A stretch of DNA of 64,000 nt from positions 3,782,001-3,846,000 of the forward strand of contig NZ_CP138991.1 of the NCBI RefSeq assembly GCF_044594925.1, given 5' to 3'. The first letter of the stretch is position 1. Each line of letters begins with the position of its first letter. The stretch is from Maribacter sp044594925. GTDB lineage: Bacteria > Bacteroidota > Bacteroidia > Flavobacteriales > Flavobacteriaceae. Under the pieces are notes generated by a model. It was given only the letters and a program-made list of their open reading frames with translations. It searched no databases and was not told where the DNA came from. A program made the translations under genes and the position numbers. Of the stretch, positions 26,008 through 35,190 are shown one piece after another.

Positions 26008-26907
26008 CATTTCGGCGTAGGGCAACACAACGGAATAGCCTTTTGATTTAAAGTAGACTGGTGTTTCGTTATTTCCTGTGGCCATAATAAAATCCCCACC
26101 CCAGGCCCCTAAACTTTTTATACTTCCTTGATAATCCGGAAAGAGTTTTTCCTTTATTGGAGTAATTTGTAATACCTGAGAAAGCTTTTCTTCATGTATG
26201 TTTATTAATTCTTCAAAGTCCCTAAGGTTTGGTGATAAAATCATCTTTCTAGTAAGCTCGCTTAGGTCATGGGTCAATTTAGCTTTATCAATGTTTAAAC
26301 TCCGGTAGGAAGCTATGGCCTCTCTACTATTTTTTTTCTGATTTAAGTACACAAAAAAAAGGGAAGCTGTAAAAGGAGGGGTGGTATGCAGTTCGGTAAT
26401 TAATGGAGTGGCATTTTTTAATTGAAAAACGATAGGCATATCGTACTGCGCACATGCAATATCGTATGCACTTCCTCCAAAAGTTTTGGATAATAGTTTA
26501 TAGGGGTCAACTTTTGCCCATGAACTTAGATTCGCTATTAATGTTGACGATGTGCCCAAGCCCCAAGCCTTTGGGAAAGTGAGCTCAGTCTTCACTTCAC
26601 AACCTTTGGCGTTAGTCAGAAAGCTAGGTTCTAGGCTGCGTATTTCATTGAGTATACGGATAAGATTTTTAGAAATTTCTTCGTTGGTGGACGAAATTTC
26701 CTTGAAATCTTTTAAGGTGTACGATCCTTTGAACCAAACCGTACCGTCTGCATCACTACTGCACCATGAAAGTGTCTCGGTGTTGGTATCATTAACGCGA
26801 AGGTATTGCCCAAATTTGGTGGGAATTGCCCAACCTTCGGCACCATCTAAAATAGCATACTCTCCAGACAGTAAGAGTTTTCCGTTACTGTAAAATTCTT
26901 TGGTCAT
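25999..26907 (-). CDS. GHMP-family kinase, GYDIA type, mevalonate-pathway neighbour
   Basis: A 302-residue GHMP kinase with the glycine/serine-rich ATP loop PKAWGLGTSSTL (112-123), an early SNGKLLLSGEYAIL block and a GGSAYDIACAQ block, the family feature behind the name 'GYDIA'. Residues near 267-275 (GAWGGDF) form motif 3. It overlaps the HMG-CoA reductase gene by 4 nt (ATGA), which suggests a mevalonate or phosphomevalonate kinase role. The exact substrate is inferred from context only. Confidence 0.8.
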   Translation of the reverse strand: MTKEFYSNGKLLLSGEYAILDGAEGWAIPTKFGQYLRVNDTNTETLSWCSSDADGTVWFKGSYTLKDFKEISSTNEEISKNLIRILNEIRSLEPSFLTNAKGCEVKTELTFPKAWGLGTSSTLIANLSSWAKVDPYKLLSKTFGGSAYDIACAQYDMPIVFQLKNATPLITELHTTPPFTASLFFVYLNQKKNSREAIASYRSLNIDKAKLTHDLSELTRKMILSPNLRDFEELINIHEEKLSQVLQITPIKEKLFPDYQGSIKSLGAWGGDFIMATGNNETPVYFKSKGYSVVLPYAEMIL

Positions 26908-28226
26908 GACTGTTTTCTTAGTCCTGTTAAGACATCTATTACGCTACGGTGTGTAATGGTGTTCGTTTTAAAATGTTCGACAACGGTAATTTTTTCACTT
27001 TCCGTTGCTCCCTGTTGGTTTAAAATATTCATTAGGTGCATTTTCATATGACCTTTTTGAATTCCTGTGGTTACTAAAGAACTTACTGCGGCAAAGTTCT
27101 GAGCCAAGCCCGCAACAGCTATTACTTGCATTAGTTCTTCTGCTGATGGGTTGTTTAGAAGTTCCAAGTTTAATTTCACCATAGGATGAAGTTTTGTTAG
27201 TCCACCTACGGTACCGAGAGCCAGTGGTAATTCGATCCAAAATTTAAAAACATCATTTTCAACGGAAGCATGGGTAAGGCTACTGTATTTACCATCCTTG
27301 GAAGCAAAGGCATGGACACCTGCTTCAATTGCCCTAAAATCGTTGCCTGTGGCTAAAACAACTGCATCAATACCGTTCATGATTCCTTTATTGTGGGTAA
27401 CAGCTCTATAGGGTTCTACTTTTGCAATTTGAACAGCCCTGACCATTTTTTGAGCAAATTCTTCAGGCGTTATTTCTGTAGATAGGTTCAATTCGGATAC
27501 CGGGCAGCTTACTTCCGCTTTTACCAAGCAGTTGGGCACATAATTAGAAAGGATACTCATCACTATTTCTATCTGTCTTTCCGCTTCTGAAAATAAACTA
27601 TAGTTCAAAGCTTCGCTCTTTAAGGTGCTTGCAAATTGTTCTAAACAACTATTTATAAAGTTCGCTCCCATAGCGTCCTTGGTTTCAAAGGTGCAATGTA
27701 ATTGGTAGTAATTTGCTAAATCCTCGGTTTTGTCCCTTAGTTCTATTTTAGAAATACCACCACCGCGTTTGGCCATACTTTCCGTTAAACTATCGGTCGC
27801 TTTAAATAATTTAGGGCTTATAGCGGTAAAGAAAGTATTTAGTTTATCGGTGTCACCTTTAAATATGAAATGTACTTGGCCCACCTTTTCGGTGCCTAAT
27901 ACTTTAGTTTTAAAACCGCCTCTACCTAACCAGAACTTAGCCGCCTTACTCGCCGCGGCAACGACCGAACTTTCCTCAATAGCCATGGGAATGGCAAGTA
28001 GTTTATCATTTATTAAAAAGTTGGGCGCTATACCTAATGGAATATATAGGTTGGTAAACGTATTCTCTATAAACTCGTCATGTAGGTGTTGTAATTTTTC
28101 GTCCGTATTCCAATAGCTTGTGATAATTTCTTTGCCTCGGTCCGGGTGCTGTATATAATTAGATACAATCCAATCTATTTTTTCTTGCTTGGAAAGTTTG
28201 GAGAAACCAGCTATTGGCTTTGGCAT
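26904..28226 (-). CDS. mvaA: Hydroxymethylglutaryl-CoA reductase, class II
   Basis: A 440-residue class II HMG-CoA reductase. The catalytic Glu84 lies in AIEESSVVAAASKAAK, NAD(P)-binding DAMGAN at 184-189, Lys280 in HNKGIMNG and Asp296 in GNDFRA. The enzyme makes mevalonate from HMG-CoA. Its C-terminal region is short, without the membrane anchor of class I. It forms an overlapping pair with the GHMP kinase gene, consistent with isoprenoid synthesis through mevalonate. Confidence 0.93.
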   Translation of the reverse strand: MPKPIAGFSKLSKQEKIDWIVSNYIQHPDRGKEIITSYWNTDEKLQHLHDEFIENTFTNLYIPLGIAPNFLINDKLLAIPMAIEESSVVAAASKAAKFWLGRGGFKTKVLGTEKVGQVHFIFKGDTDKLNTFFTAISPKLFKATDSLTESMAKRGGGISKIELRDKTEDLANYYQLHCTFETKDAMGANFINSCLEQFASTLKSEALNYSLFSEAERQIEIVMSILSNYVPNCLVKAEVSCPVSELNLSTEITPEEFAQKMVRAVQIAKVEPYRAVTHNKGIMNGIDAVVLATGNDFRAIEAGVHAFASKDGKYSSLTHASVENDVFKFWIELPLALGTVGGLTKLHPMVKLNLELLNNPSAEELMQVIAVAGLAQNFAAVSSLVTTGIQKGHMKMHLMNILNQQGATESEKITVVEHFKTNTITHRSVIDVLTGLRKQS

Positions 28227-28586
28227 GTATTTGATATTTGTAATTGGTGTTGGGAGATGAAAAACGCTAACGAATTTAGGGTTGATGTACTCCAGACTAA
28301 GGAGTAAAGATAAGAATAATGGTCAGAACTGTATTGGGAGTACGGCACCGTTAAAATTGGTTTCTTTTTTGCACAATTCGTTATTTTTACCGGAAATAGT
28401 AGTAAACTTGGTAGAATTATCAACTTTCATCTTTTTTAAGGCTTTGTGTACACCAAATTTTGGGTGTGTCTCAGCTAAAAATTAGGGTGTCTATGCGGTA
28501 ATACCTGGGTATACTTGTTCAATAAAATGACGAATTTTTTGAAATCCAATCGCTAACCAAGAATTAAGAATTAAACCAACCCAATT
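28227..28586. other. 360-nt intergenic region between mvaA and the POT transporter
   Basis: This divergent spacer holds no convincing gene. On the minus strand TATCTTTAC (28304-28312) resembles the -7 box and could serve mvaA. A weak inverted repeat lies near 28450-28470 (CACCAAATTTTGGGTG). On the plus strand TATACTTG near 28511 is a poor -7 match for the transporter. Nothing else is seen. Confidence 0.4.
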
Positions 28587-30149
28587 ATGACAAATACGAA
28601 ACCAGCACATCAAAGAGAACTTTTTGGACATCCGGTAGGCCTATATGTACTCTTTTTTACCGAAATGTGGGAACGCTTTTCCTATTACGGTATGCGAGCC
28701 CTTCTTACACTGTATATGACGGCACAAACCTTAGAGAATGATCCGCAAAGTGGTTTAGGGTGGTCAACCACAGAGGCACTTGCCCTTTATGGATGGTACA
28801 CCATGCTGGTGTATTTGATGAGTATTCCAGGCGGCTTTATAGCAGATAGATTAATAGGACAGAAAAAGGCCGTCACCATTGGCGCCATTCTTTTGACCGC
28901 AGGCCACGGCGTATTGGCAATAGATGCTATATGGGCCTATTACACAGGTCTGGGTCTGGTGATTCTAGGAGTTGGCATGTTGAAACCTAATATCTCCACT
29001 ATGGTAGGAGGGCTGTACAAACAGAATGATATTAGGAGGGATAAAGGATTTAGTATATTCTATGTAGGTATTAATCTAGGTTCTTTTACGGCATCACTGT
29101 CCGTTGGTTTAGTAGCTGCCCTTTATGGATGGCACTATGGTTTTGGTTTGGCTGGTATTGGAATGTTACTTGGTCTAGTAGTTTACTTATACGGACAACG
29201 TTTCTTAACACATGTGGGTAATGAGCCAACTGTAGAAGAGAAATCTTCGGATATAAGCCTTGCTACACTTTTCTCTCAATTATTGAAATCGCCATTGCAG
29301 CTAGGAATCGTAACGGTATTAATGGCCTTGTCACTTTATGCAGGATTTACATTTGAAGGTCCGGACCATTGGGGTTATGGAGCCTTATTCATTGTATTGA
29401 CTTTGGTAACAGGGTTAATGATGATGATTTATAAGAATTTGAACGGTCAAGTAGAAAAAGATAGATATTTGGTATTATTGATATCGCTATTAATGGTTGT
29501 GGTATTCTGGGGTTCTTTTGAGCAAATGGGCGGATTGATGAATCTATATGCTGAGGAAAAGACAAATAGAATGTTTATGGGTTGGGAGGTTCCCGCAGCT
29601 TGGTTTCAGGGAGCAAATGCAGGTTTTATAATTCTCTTTGCGGTTTTAGTAGCTAATTTTTGGGCTAAAAGGAAGCTTAAGGGCAAGGAGGCTTCATCTA
29701 TTTTTAAAATGGCGGTCGGTGTTATCATTATGGGTGTGGGTTTCGTGTATATGGTATTTGCCTCCATGCAGTATGAGGCTAATGGAAGTTCTGCAATGTA
29801 TTGGTTAGTATTGGCCTATTTGTTTCATACGCTTGGAGAGTTGTGCCTTTCCCCTGTTTCGCTATCGTTCTTCACCAAGTTGGCACCGGACAGATATATG
29901 GCGCTAATGATGGGTGTTTACTGGGCAGCCACGGGATTGGGGAACAAGGTTGCGGGAGTTATAGGAGAAAGCTCCGTTCAAGCCGGAGAATTTAAAGTAT
30001 TTGGAGGACTATTTGTGTTCGCCGTCCTCTTTGGACTTTTAGTGATATTGTTATTAAAACCGTTGAAACGATTAACACATGGTGCAGAGGATAAAGAAAC
30101 TGTTATTCATGATGATGAAACCGAAGGTTTTGAACTATCCGACCATTAA
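28587..30149 (+). CDS. POT-family proton-dependent peptide transporter
   Basis: A 520-residue MFS transporter with about 14 membrane helices. Family motifs: FFTEMWERFSYYGMRALL (about 25-42), matching the ExxER[FY] motif, and the second POT block FSIFYVGINLGSF (about 155-167). It imports di- and tripeptides or short oligopeptides with protons. It ends 4 nt inside the comEC gene of the opposite strand, and its own terminator lies within comEC. Confidence 0.93.
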   Translation: MTNTKPAHQRELFGHPVGLYVLFFTEMWERFSYYGMRALLTLYMTAQTLENDPQSGLGWSTTEALALYGWYTMLVYLMSIPGGFIADRLIGQKKAVTIGAILLTAGHGVLAIDAIWAYYTGLGLVILGVGMLKPNISTMVGGLYKQNDIRRDKGFSIFYVGINLGSFTASLSVGLVAALYGWHYGFGLAGIGMLLGLVVYLYGQRFLTHVGNEPTVEEKSSDISLATLFSQLLKSPLQLGIVTVLMALSLYAGFTFEGPDHWGYGALFIVLTLVTGLMMMIYKNLNGQVEKDRYLVLLISLLMVVVFWGSFEQMGGLMNLYAEEKTNRMFMGWEVPAAWFQGANAGFIILFAVLVANFWAKRKLKGKEASSIFKMAVGVIIMGVGFVYMVFASMQYEANGSSAMYWLVLAYLFHTLGELCLSPVSLSFFTKLAPDRYMALMMGVYWAATGLGNKVAGVIGESSVQAGEFKVFGGLFVFAVLFGLLVILLLKPLKRLTHGAEDKETVIHDDETEGFELSDH

Positions 30150-32173
30150 TAACTTTTTGATTTAAACGAATAGGCTCCCATTTCACCCGTGTAGTGAAAT
30201 GGGAGTTTTAATTTTTTACAAGTCTTTTTCCAACGTACTACGTAGCTCTTGTAATTACTACCGTCGGCTAGTATCATTGTTGGTTTAGTCTCCTGTATGA
30301 AGCGTTCTAGGTTAATTTTTGGAGAATGGCTTAGTAAGATGGTGCGCTCCTTGGTAGTGGAAGGATATATGCCCAAGCTGTCTATTATAAGTAAAGATTG
30401 GTCTAAAACGGTATAGGCTTCCTGAAGCGAATCGTAGGCCGTATTAGAAATGTGTTCCTGTACTTCAAAATTCTTTAAGATGTTCTCCGTTTTAAAAGGA
30501 TTATTGCTCAACACTGTCAAATTATGACCATTACGGTTCAACAAAATTGTATTTTTAGTTTGATGTAAGAGTAAGATGTCTTCCTGTTTGCTAGCATCGT
30601 ACACTGCATAAGTTGTCCAGAGTTGAAAACCTAATAGGCCTAATAAAAAGAATACTACTCTTCTAAAAGTGATTTTTGTAAACAAACCCACCATAAGTAT
30701 AATAATCACGTAGCCGATGACCAGTTGTATATAATCAAAAGAAATAGCGCTTAAGATAAAAGCTTCTTGTTTAGCGACTACATCCACAACCGTATTCATC
30801 CATAGGATAAGCTTGTTAAATGTCCACACCAACCAATCAGGTAAAGCATCGCCCAGAGAAAGGAAGATTACTACAATGCCAGTACCTAGTATTGCTCCTA
30901 ATGCTGGTACTATAAGTAAGTTCGAGATAAAGAATAAACCAGGGAATTGATGGAAATAGAATAGGCTTATGGGAAGCACCCCTAGCTGTGCGGCAATACT
31001 AACCGAGAGTAATTGCCACAGATAACGGATTATTTTATTCTTTGGAAACCATAACTTCTGCAATAAGGGATATATCCCAACAATTGCAAATACTGCTGCG
31101 TAGCTCATTTGAAAACCTACATGAAATAGTAAGTTAGGATTAATGAATAGTAGTATAAAGAACAACGAAAGCGATAGGATATTAGCGGTGTTGCTGGGCC
31201 TGTTCAAAGAGAGGGCGTAGGCTATGAAGGTAAACATGGTGCACGCCCGTATAATGGAAGCCGATAGTCCGGCCAAGAAAGCAAATCCCCAGAGGAGCAG
31301 TGCAGAGACAACTAGGATAATATTATTCCCATGGGGCAACGTTCTTAATGGACTAAGTAAAAACTGGATTAAGAATAACAGTATTCCAATATGTAAGCCT
31401 GAAACAGCAAGGATATGCACAGCACCTGCTTTCTTGTAATTGTCATAAGTTTCCTCGGATAGGTCGGTACGTTGTCCTAGTAATAGGGCTTGGATAACGC
31501 CTAGCTCGTTTGTTCCAAAATTCTTCTCCTTCAGCTTATTAATGATATGACTCCTGGCTTTAGCTGCCATACCATAAATTGTATGGTCAGCGGTCTTGCT
31601 TTTTATGTAATTAGAGGAATTCAGATTTATCTGGTGGTATATACCTAATTGTTCTAAATAGTGCTTGTAATTAAATTGATGCGGATTTAATGGAAGATGA
31701 ATGGATACTGGCTTCGTATAGGTCCAAAATTCATCATCTACTTGTAGGGTCGGAGCTACAGTATCTAATTTTTTATTGAGGATTATCTTTCCCGAGACCG
31801 ACTTATTTTTTACACTGATCACAGTAGCTATGTAACGTTGAGAAAACGATGAGGGTTTAAGGACTTCTTTAATTTTAAGTTGCCATAGGTCATCTTTCTT
31901 GAAGCCTAATTTGCTGTAATGCGAACTGGAATTTCTCGGCTGTGCTTGTTTATAGGTTAGTGCGCCCAAAGAAATTGTGGCTGCAGCCGCTATGGTTGCG
32001 AACAGTGTTGATATTGTATTTTTTTCTACGTAATAACATACTCCAAGCGTAAGGATTAGAAAGAGTGTTGTGCCAAGAGGGTATATAATATCAAAAGAAA
32101 AATAGCGGCCAATAAGTATTCCGATAATGAGAAGTAGCGTCAATTTTACGGGAACAAACGCAAATAACTTCAT
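30146..32173 (-). CDS. comEC: ComEC/Rec2-family DNA-uptake channel, without intact beta-lactamase domain
   Basis: A 675-residue protein with an N-terminal DUF4131 region (two helices, then a beta domain to about 200), and a Competence domain of many helices (about 235-510) with the block HILAVSGLHIGILL. The C-terminal part (about 520-675) is where other ComEC proteins have a metallo-beta-lactamase fold, but I see no HxHxDH motif, so that domain is degenerate. ComEC forms the inner-membrane channel for single-stranded DNA. It begins 1 nt downstream of the C40 peptidase. Confidence 0.88.
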   Translation of the reverse strand: MKLFAFVPVKLTLLLIIGILIGRYFSFDIIYPLGTTLFLILTLGVCYYVEKNTISTLFATIAAAATISLGALTYKQAQPRNSSSHYSKLGFKKDDLWQLKIKEVLKPSSFSQRYIATVISVKNKSVSGKIILNKKLDTVAPTLQVDDEFWTYTKPVSIHLPLNPHQFNYKHYLEQLGIYHQINLNSSNYIKSKTADHTIYGMAAKARSHIINKLKEKNFGTNELGVIQALLLGQRTDLSEETYDNYKKAGAVHILAVSGLHIGILLFLIQFLLSPLRTLPHGNNIILVVSALLLWGFAFLAGLSASIIRACTMFTFIAYALSLNRPSNTANILSLSLFFILLFINPNLLFHVGFQMSYAAVFAIVGIYPLLQKLWFPKNKIIRYLWQLLSVSIAAQLGVLPISLFYFHQFPGLFFISNLLIVPALGAILGTGIVVIFLSLGDALPDWLVWTFNKLILWMNTVVDVVAKQEAFILSAISFDYIQLVIGYVIIILMVGLFTKITFRRVVFFLLGLLGFQLWTTYAVYDASKQEDILLLHQTKNTILLNRNGHNLTVLSNNPFKTENILKNFEVQEHISNTAYDSLQEAYTVLDQSLLIIDSLGIYPSTTKERTILLSHSPKINLERFIQETKPTMILADGSNYKSYVVRWKKTCKKLKLPFHYTGEMGAYSFKSKSY
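30175..30217 (+). terminator. Terminator of the POT gene, inside comEC
   Basis: CTCCCATTTCAC (30175-30186) and GTGAAATGGGAG (30194-30205) form a perfect 12-bp stem with a 7-nt loop, followed by a T-rich run (30206-30217). It lies within the last codons of comEC on the other strand. Confidence 0.88.
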
Positions 32174-32174
32174 T

Positions 32175-32741
32175 CTAAAGAATCCTAGTTGCTTTTACGA
32201 AAGCCTGGTTCCAGTAACCTTCGCGCAAAGAAGAAACGGTTACTCCTCGGGATGATGAGGCATGTATGAATTTAATTTCATTGTTCTCAACGGCTACGAC
32301 CATGCCTACATGGTTTATTCTTTTCGCTCGTTTATTGGTCTTAAAGAATAGTAAATCCCCTTTTTCCACATCCCTGACCCTTATTTTTTTACCTTCTTCG
32401 GCCATATGTATGGATGTCCTGGGAAGCTTAACGTCATGCTTTCCAAAAGAAACGTACAATAATCCTGAGCAATCCATTCCTTTTCGGGTGGTGCCACCAA
32501 ACTTATACCGAACACCAGAAAAGGTTAGCGCGGTATTAATAACATTATCTGCCGTGGAGAGGCTGGTTCTTTTAGTGGTGTTTTCGACCCTACGGGTAGT
32601 AGTGGTATTTGTGTTTCCACGTCGTGCATTGTCCGCCGCTGCAACGGAAATTTTACGTGCCTGCGTAGCGGTTTTACCTTTTTTACTGCTTCCGCAACTA
32701 GCCAAACATAAGAACAATAGAATACAGATAGATGAACGCAT
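32175..32741 (-). CDS. NlpC/P60 (C40) peptidase lipoprotein
   Basis: A 188-residue lipoprotein: lipobox Cys16 (LASC), a Thr/Arg-rich linker (about 40-60), then a C40 domain with Cys91 (MDCSGL), His144 (NHVGMV) and His160 (FIHAS). The family cleaves peptidoglycan stem peptides, often gamma-D-Glu to meso-DAP bonds. It is transcribed with comEC. Confidence 0.92.
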   Translation of the reverse strand: MRSSICILLFLCLASCGSSKKGKTATQARKISVAAADNARRGNTNTTTTRRVENTTKRTSLSTADNVINTALTFSGVRYKFGGTTRKGMDCSGLLYVSFGKHDVKLPRTSIHMAEEGKKIRVRDVEKGDLLFFKTNKRAKRINHVGMVVAVENNEIKFIHASSSRGVTVSSLREGYWNQAFVKATRIL

Positions 32742-32772
32742 AAGGTCTAAGTGTGCTTTAATAGCTGAACAT

Positions 32773-32780
32773 CAAAATTA
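32773..32780 (-). promoter_or_regulatory. -7 element TAATTTTG before the C40 peptidase
   Basis: A full TAnnTTTG match on the minus strand, 31 nt before the ATG at 32741. No TTG is seen at -33. Confidence 0.5.
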
Positions 32781-32833
32781 TAGAATTATTTTGTAAGCAC
32801 TAGAATACCTGAATTAATTATTGAAAAATGCGT

Positions 32834-33952
32834 CTATTCTTTGGCATTGGAAATGATTAATGCGGCGGCTTTCTTGCTTGCTCCAGACCCTCCTAATTTT
32901 TGACTTAATATCTCGTAGGCAGAAAGCTGGTTTTTTCTGTTCGGACCAGCTAATATGAGATTTAATTCGCTCTTTAAATGTTCTTTTGTAAGCTTGTCCT
33001 GTATCAATTCCTTTACGATTTCCTTTTCCATAATAAGGTTCACCAAAGAAATATAGTCTAAGGTAATAATGCGTTTTGCAATTTGATAAGATATCCAATT
33101 AGCCTTATAACAAACCACTTGAGGTACTTTGAATAAAGCAGTTTCTAAAGTCGCTGTGCCACTAGTAACAATTGCAGCGTGGGCTATGGACAATAAATCG
33201 TAGGTTCTACTCTGTACAAATTTAATGTTCTTATTAGCCAAGAAGGAATTGTAAAAGACCTTATCTAAACTAGGTGCACCGGCAATTACGAATTCGTAGT
33301 CTTGAAAATCAGTAGCAAGCGATAGCATAATCTGCAACATTTTTTGAACCTCTTGCTTACGACTGCCGGGTAATAGTGCTACAATAGGTTTCGTTGGGTG
33401 CATTTGATGTTCTTCTCTAAAACGAGGTTCATCTAGCTTAGGCCTATCGGCAATGGCGTCTAATAAAGGGTGTCCCACAAAATTAACGGGAAAATTATGT
33501 TTTCTCTCGTAGAAGTCTTTCTCAAAAGGCAATATGACGTGCATGGCATCAATATCCCTTTTTATTTTTTCGATGCGCCCTTCCCTTGAAGCCCATATCT
33601 GCGGCGAAATATAATAATTGGTCTTGAATGCGTTGACTTTTGCCCATTTGGCGATTCTAAGATTAAACCCCGAATAATCGATAAAAATCAGCATATCCGG
33701 CTTAAAAATCAGAATATCTTCTTTACAGAATTTAATATTCTTAAAAATTGAATTTAAGTTTAATAGCACCTCAAGGAAACCCATAAAGGCCATTTCCTTA
33801 TAATGTTTTACCAATGTGCAGCCAGCATTTTGCATCAAATCACCACCCCAGCAGCGTATGTCTGCATGCTTATCTTGAAGTTTAAGTTCTTTGATTAAAT
33901 TAGACCCGTGAAGATCACCCGATGCTTCTCCGGCAATGATATAGTACTTCAT
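32834..33952 (-). CDS. lpxB: Lipid-A-disaccharide synthase
   Basis: A 372-residue LpxB (GT19). The N-terminus AGEASGDLHGSNLIKEL and the block ALLPGSRKQEV (about 194-204) are characteristic. It joins UDP-2,3-diacylglucosamine and lipid X into the lipid A disaccharide at the inner membrane. It abuts the small membrane-protein gene and surE upstream, making an operon. Confidence 0.95.
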   Translation of the reverse strand: MKYYIIAGEASGDLHGSNLIKELKLQDKHADIRCWGGDLMQNAGCTLVKHYKEMAFMGFLEVLLNLNSIFKNIKFCKEDILIFKPDMLIFIDYSGFNLRIAKWAKVNAFKTNYYISPQIWASREGRIEKIKRDIDAMHVILPFEKDFYERKHNFPVNFVGHPLLDAIADRPKLDEPRFREEHQMHPTKPIVALLPGSRKQEVQKMLQIMLSLATDFQDYEFVIAGAPSLDKVFYNSFLANKNIKFVQSRTYDLLSIAHAAIVTSGTATLETALFKVPQVVCYKANWISYQIAKRIITLDYISLVNLIMEKEIVKELIQDKLTKEHLKSELNLILAGPNRKNQLSAYEILSQKLGGSGASKKAAALIISNAKE

Positions 33953-34237
33953 CTAAAAAATCTTATAGTATAGAATCAGTAGTGCAGTGAGTAAGGTGGC
34001 TATTAAAACACCTTTGGCACGCTGGTCTCTTTTGATTCTTAAAAAACCAAAAAATGCAACGAGGTTTAAAATGGCGCCCAATGCTAATAGGCTGCCCACA
34101 TGTCCTTGAGCAATTGCCGCATTATAGGTTTCTGTGATGCTCAAATCCGAAAATAGGAGTATGTACAATAGTGTTCCAACCGTATTGGCTATAAGTCCTA
34201 CAATAAAACCTATAAGTAGTTCTTTTTTAGTGTTCAT
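33953..34237 (-). CDS. Small three-helix membrane protein between surE and lpxB
   Basis: A 94-residue protein with three hydrophobic segments (about 8-28, 45-66, 72-92). A longer frame begins at 34333, but it would run deep into surE; the ATG at 34237 overlaps the surE stop as ATGA, the usual coupling, so that start is chosen. Its stop abuts the lpxB ATG. No family is recognised. Confidence 0.65.
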   Translation of the reverse strand: MNTKKELLIGFIVGLIANTVGTLLYILLFSDLSITETYNAAIAQGHVGSLLALGAILNLVAFFGFLRIKRDQRAKGVLIATLLTALLILYYKIF

Positions 34238-35013
34238 TCTAAATTCCAATTGTTTATAGCTTGTATGGCATGGTGCGCGGTAAGGTCGAACTGGGTCGGA
34301 ACTATGGAGATGTATCCATTTGCCAGTGCCCACTCGTCCGTATCTTCACCTTTATCCAGTAATTCAAATTCTCCGGTGAGCCAGTAATAATCCTTGCCCA
34401 TGGGGTTGGTTCTTTTGTCAAATTTTTCTTTCCAATTTGCTTTTGCTTGGCGGCATATTTTAACACCTTTAATTTCCGCTGTGGTTAATTTGGGGATATT
34501 TACGTTCAGTACTACATCTTTTGGTATTCCATGAAGTAACGCTTCTTTAACGATATTTTTAATAAACGCTTTAGCTTGTGAGAAATCGGCATCCCAAGTA
34601 TAATCACATAAAGAGAATCCAATGGCGGGCACCCCTTCAATACCAGCTTCTATAGCAGCACTCATTGTACCAGAGTATATCACGTTTATAGCCGAGTTTG
34701 CACCATGGTTTATACCGCTTACGCAAATGTCAGGTTTTCTTTCCAAAAGCTCTTGAAGTGCCAATTTTACACAATCTGCAGGTGTGCCGCTACAGCTATA
34801 TTCCTCAACTCCCAATGCTCCAAAATCGGGATTCATCTTAGTGGTATAAAGCGTGCTATCCAATGTAATTGCATGTCCCATTCCAGATTGCGGACTGTCG
34901 GGCGCAACTACCACTACCTCACCAATTTCTTTCATTAGTAATACTAGTGATCTAAGGCCTGGAGCAGTTATTCCATCATCATTGGTAACCAGTATCAAAG
35001 GTTTTTTCATCAA
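34234..35013 (-). CDS. surE: 5'-nucleotidase SurE
   Basis: A 259-residue SurE with the metal-binding TNDDGITAPGL motif (10-20), the S-G-x-x-H/N-x-G-x-N block SGINHGANSA, and YSGTMSAAIEA. The family dephosphorylates nucleoside monophosphates and some other phosphates. It heads the surE-small protein-lpxB run. Confidence 0.95.
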   Translation of the reverse strand: MMKKPLILVTNDDGITAPGLRSLVLLMKEIGEVVVVAPDSPQSGMGHAITLDSTLYTTKMNPDFGALGVEEYSCSGTPADCVKLALQELLERKPDICVSGINHGANSAINVIYSGTMSAAIEAGIEGVPAIGFSLCDYTWDADFSQAKAFIKNIVKEALLHGIPKDVVLNVNIPKLTTAEIKGVKICRQAKANWKEKFDKRTNPMGKDYYWLTGEFELLDKGEDTDEWALANGYISIVPTQFDLTAHHAIQAINNWNLE

Positions 35014-35190
35014 ACATACTTTATAGCGTAAAAATACGTTTTTAAATAAGATTGTTCGATTTAGTCGTTTAACAAAAAATTAATCCCATGTCCCAAAATT
35101 GGCATGGTTTTTTCTTTATCTTAGAGAATTCTGGTGCGTTCTTACGCTTAAAATTTCAGGATTTTGAAAAGGAATAAAAAAGATAGTTTT

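Noticed and set aside
33953..34333. Longer start (126 residues) for the small membrane protein
   Set aside because: It would overlap surE by about 100 nt and the extra residues do not look like a leader; ATG at 34237 gives the normal ATGA coupling.
35164..35190. TTG start for prc
   Set aside because: The ATG at 35191 gives a proper lipoprotein signal peptide.
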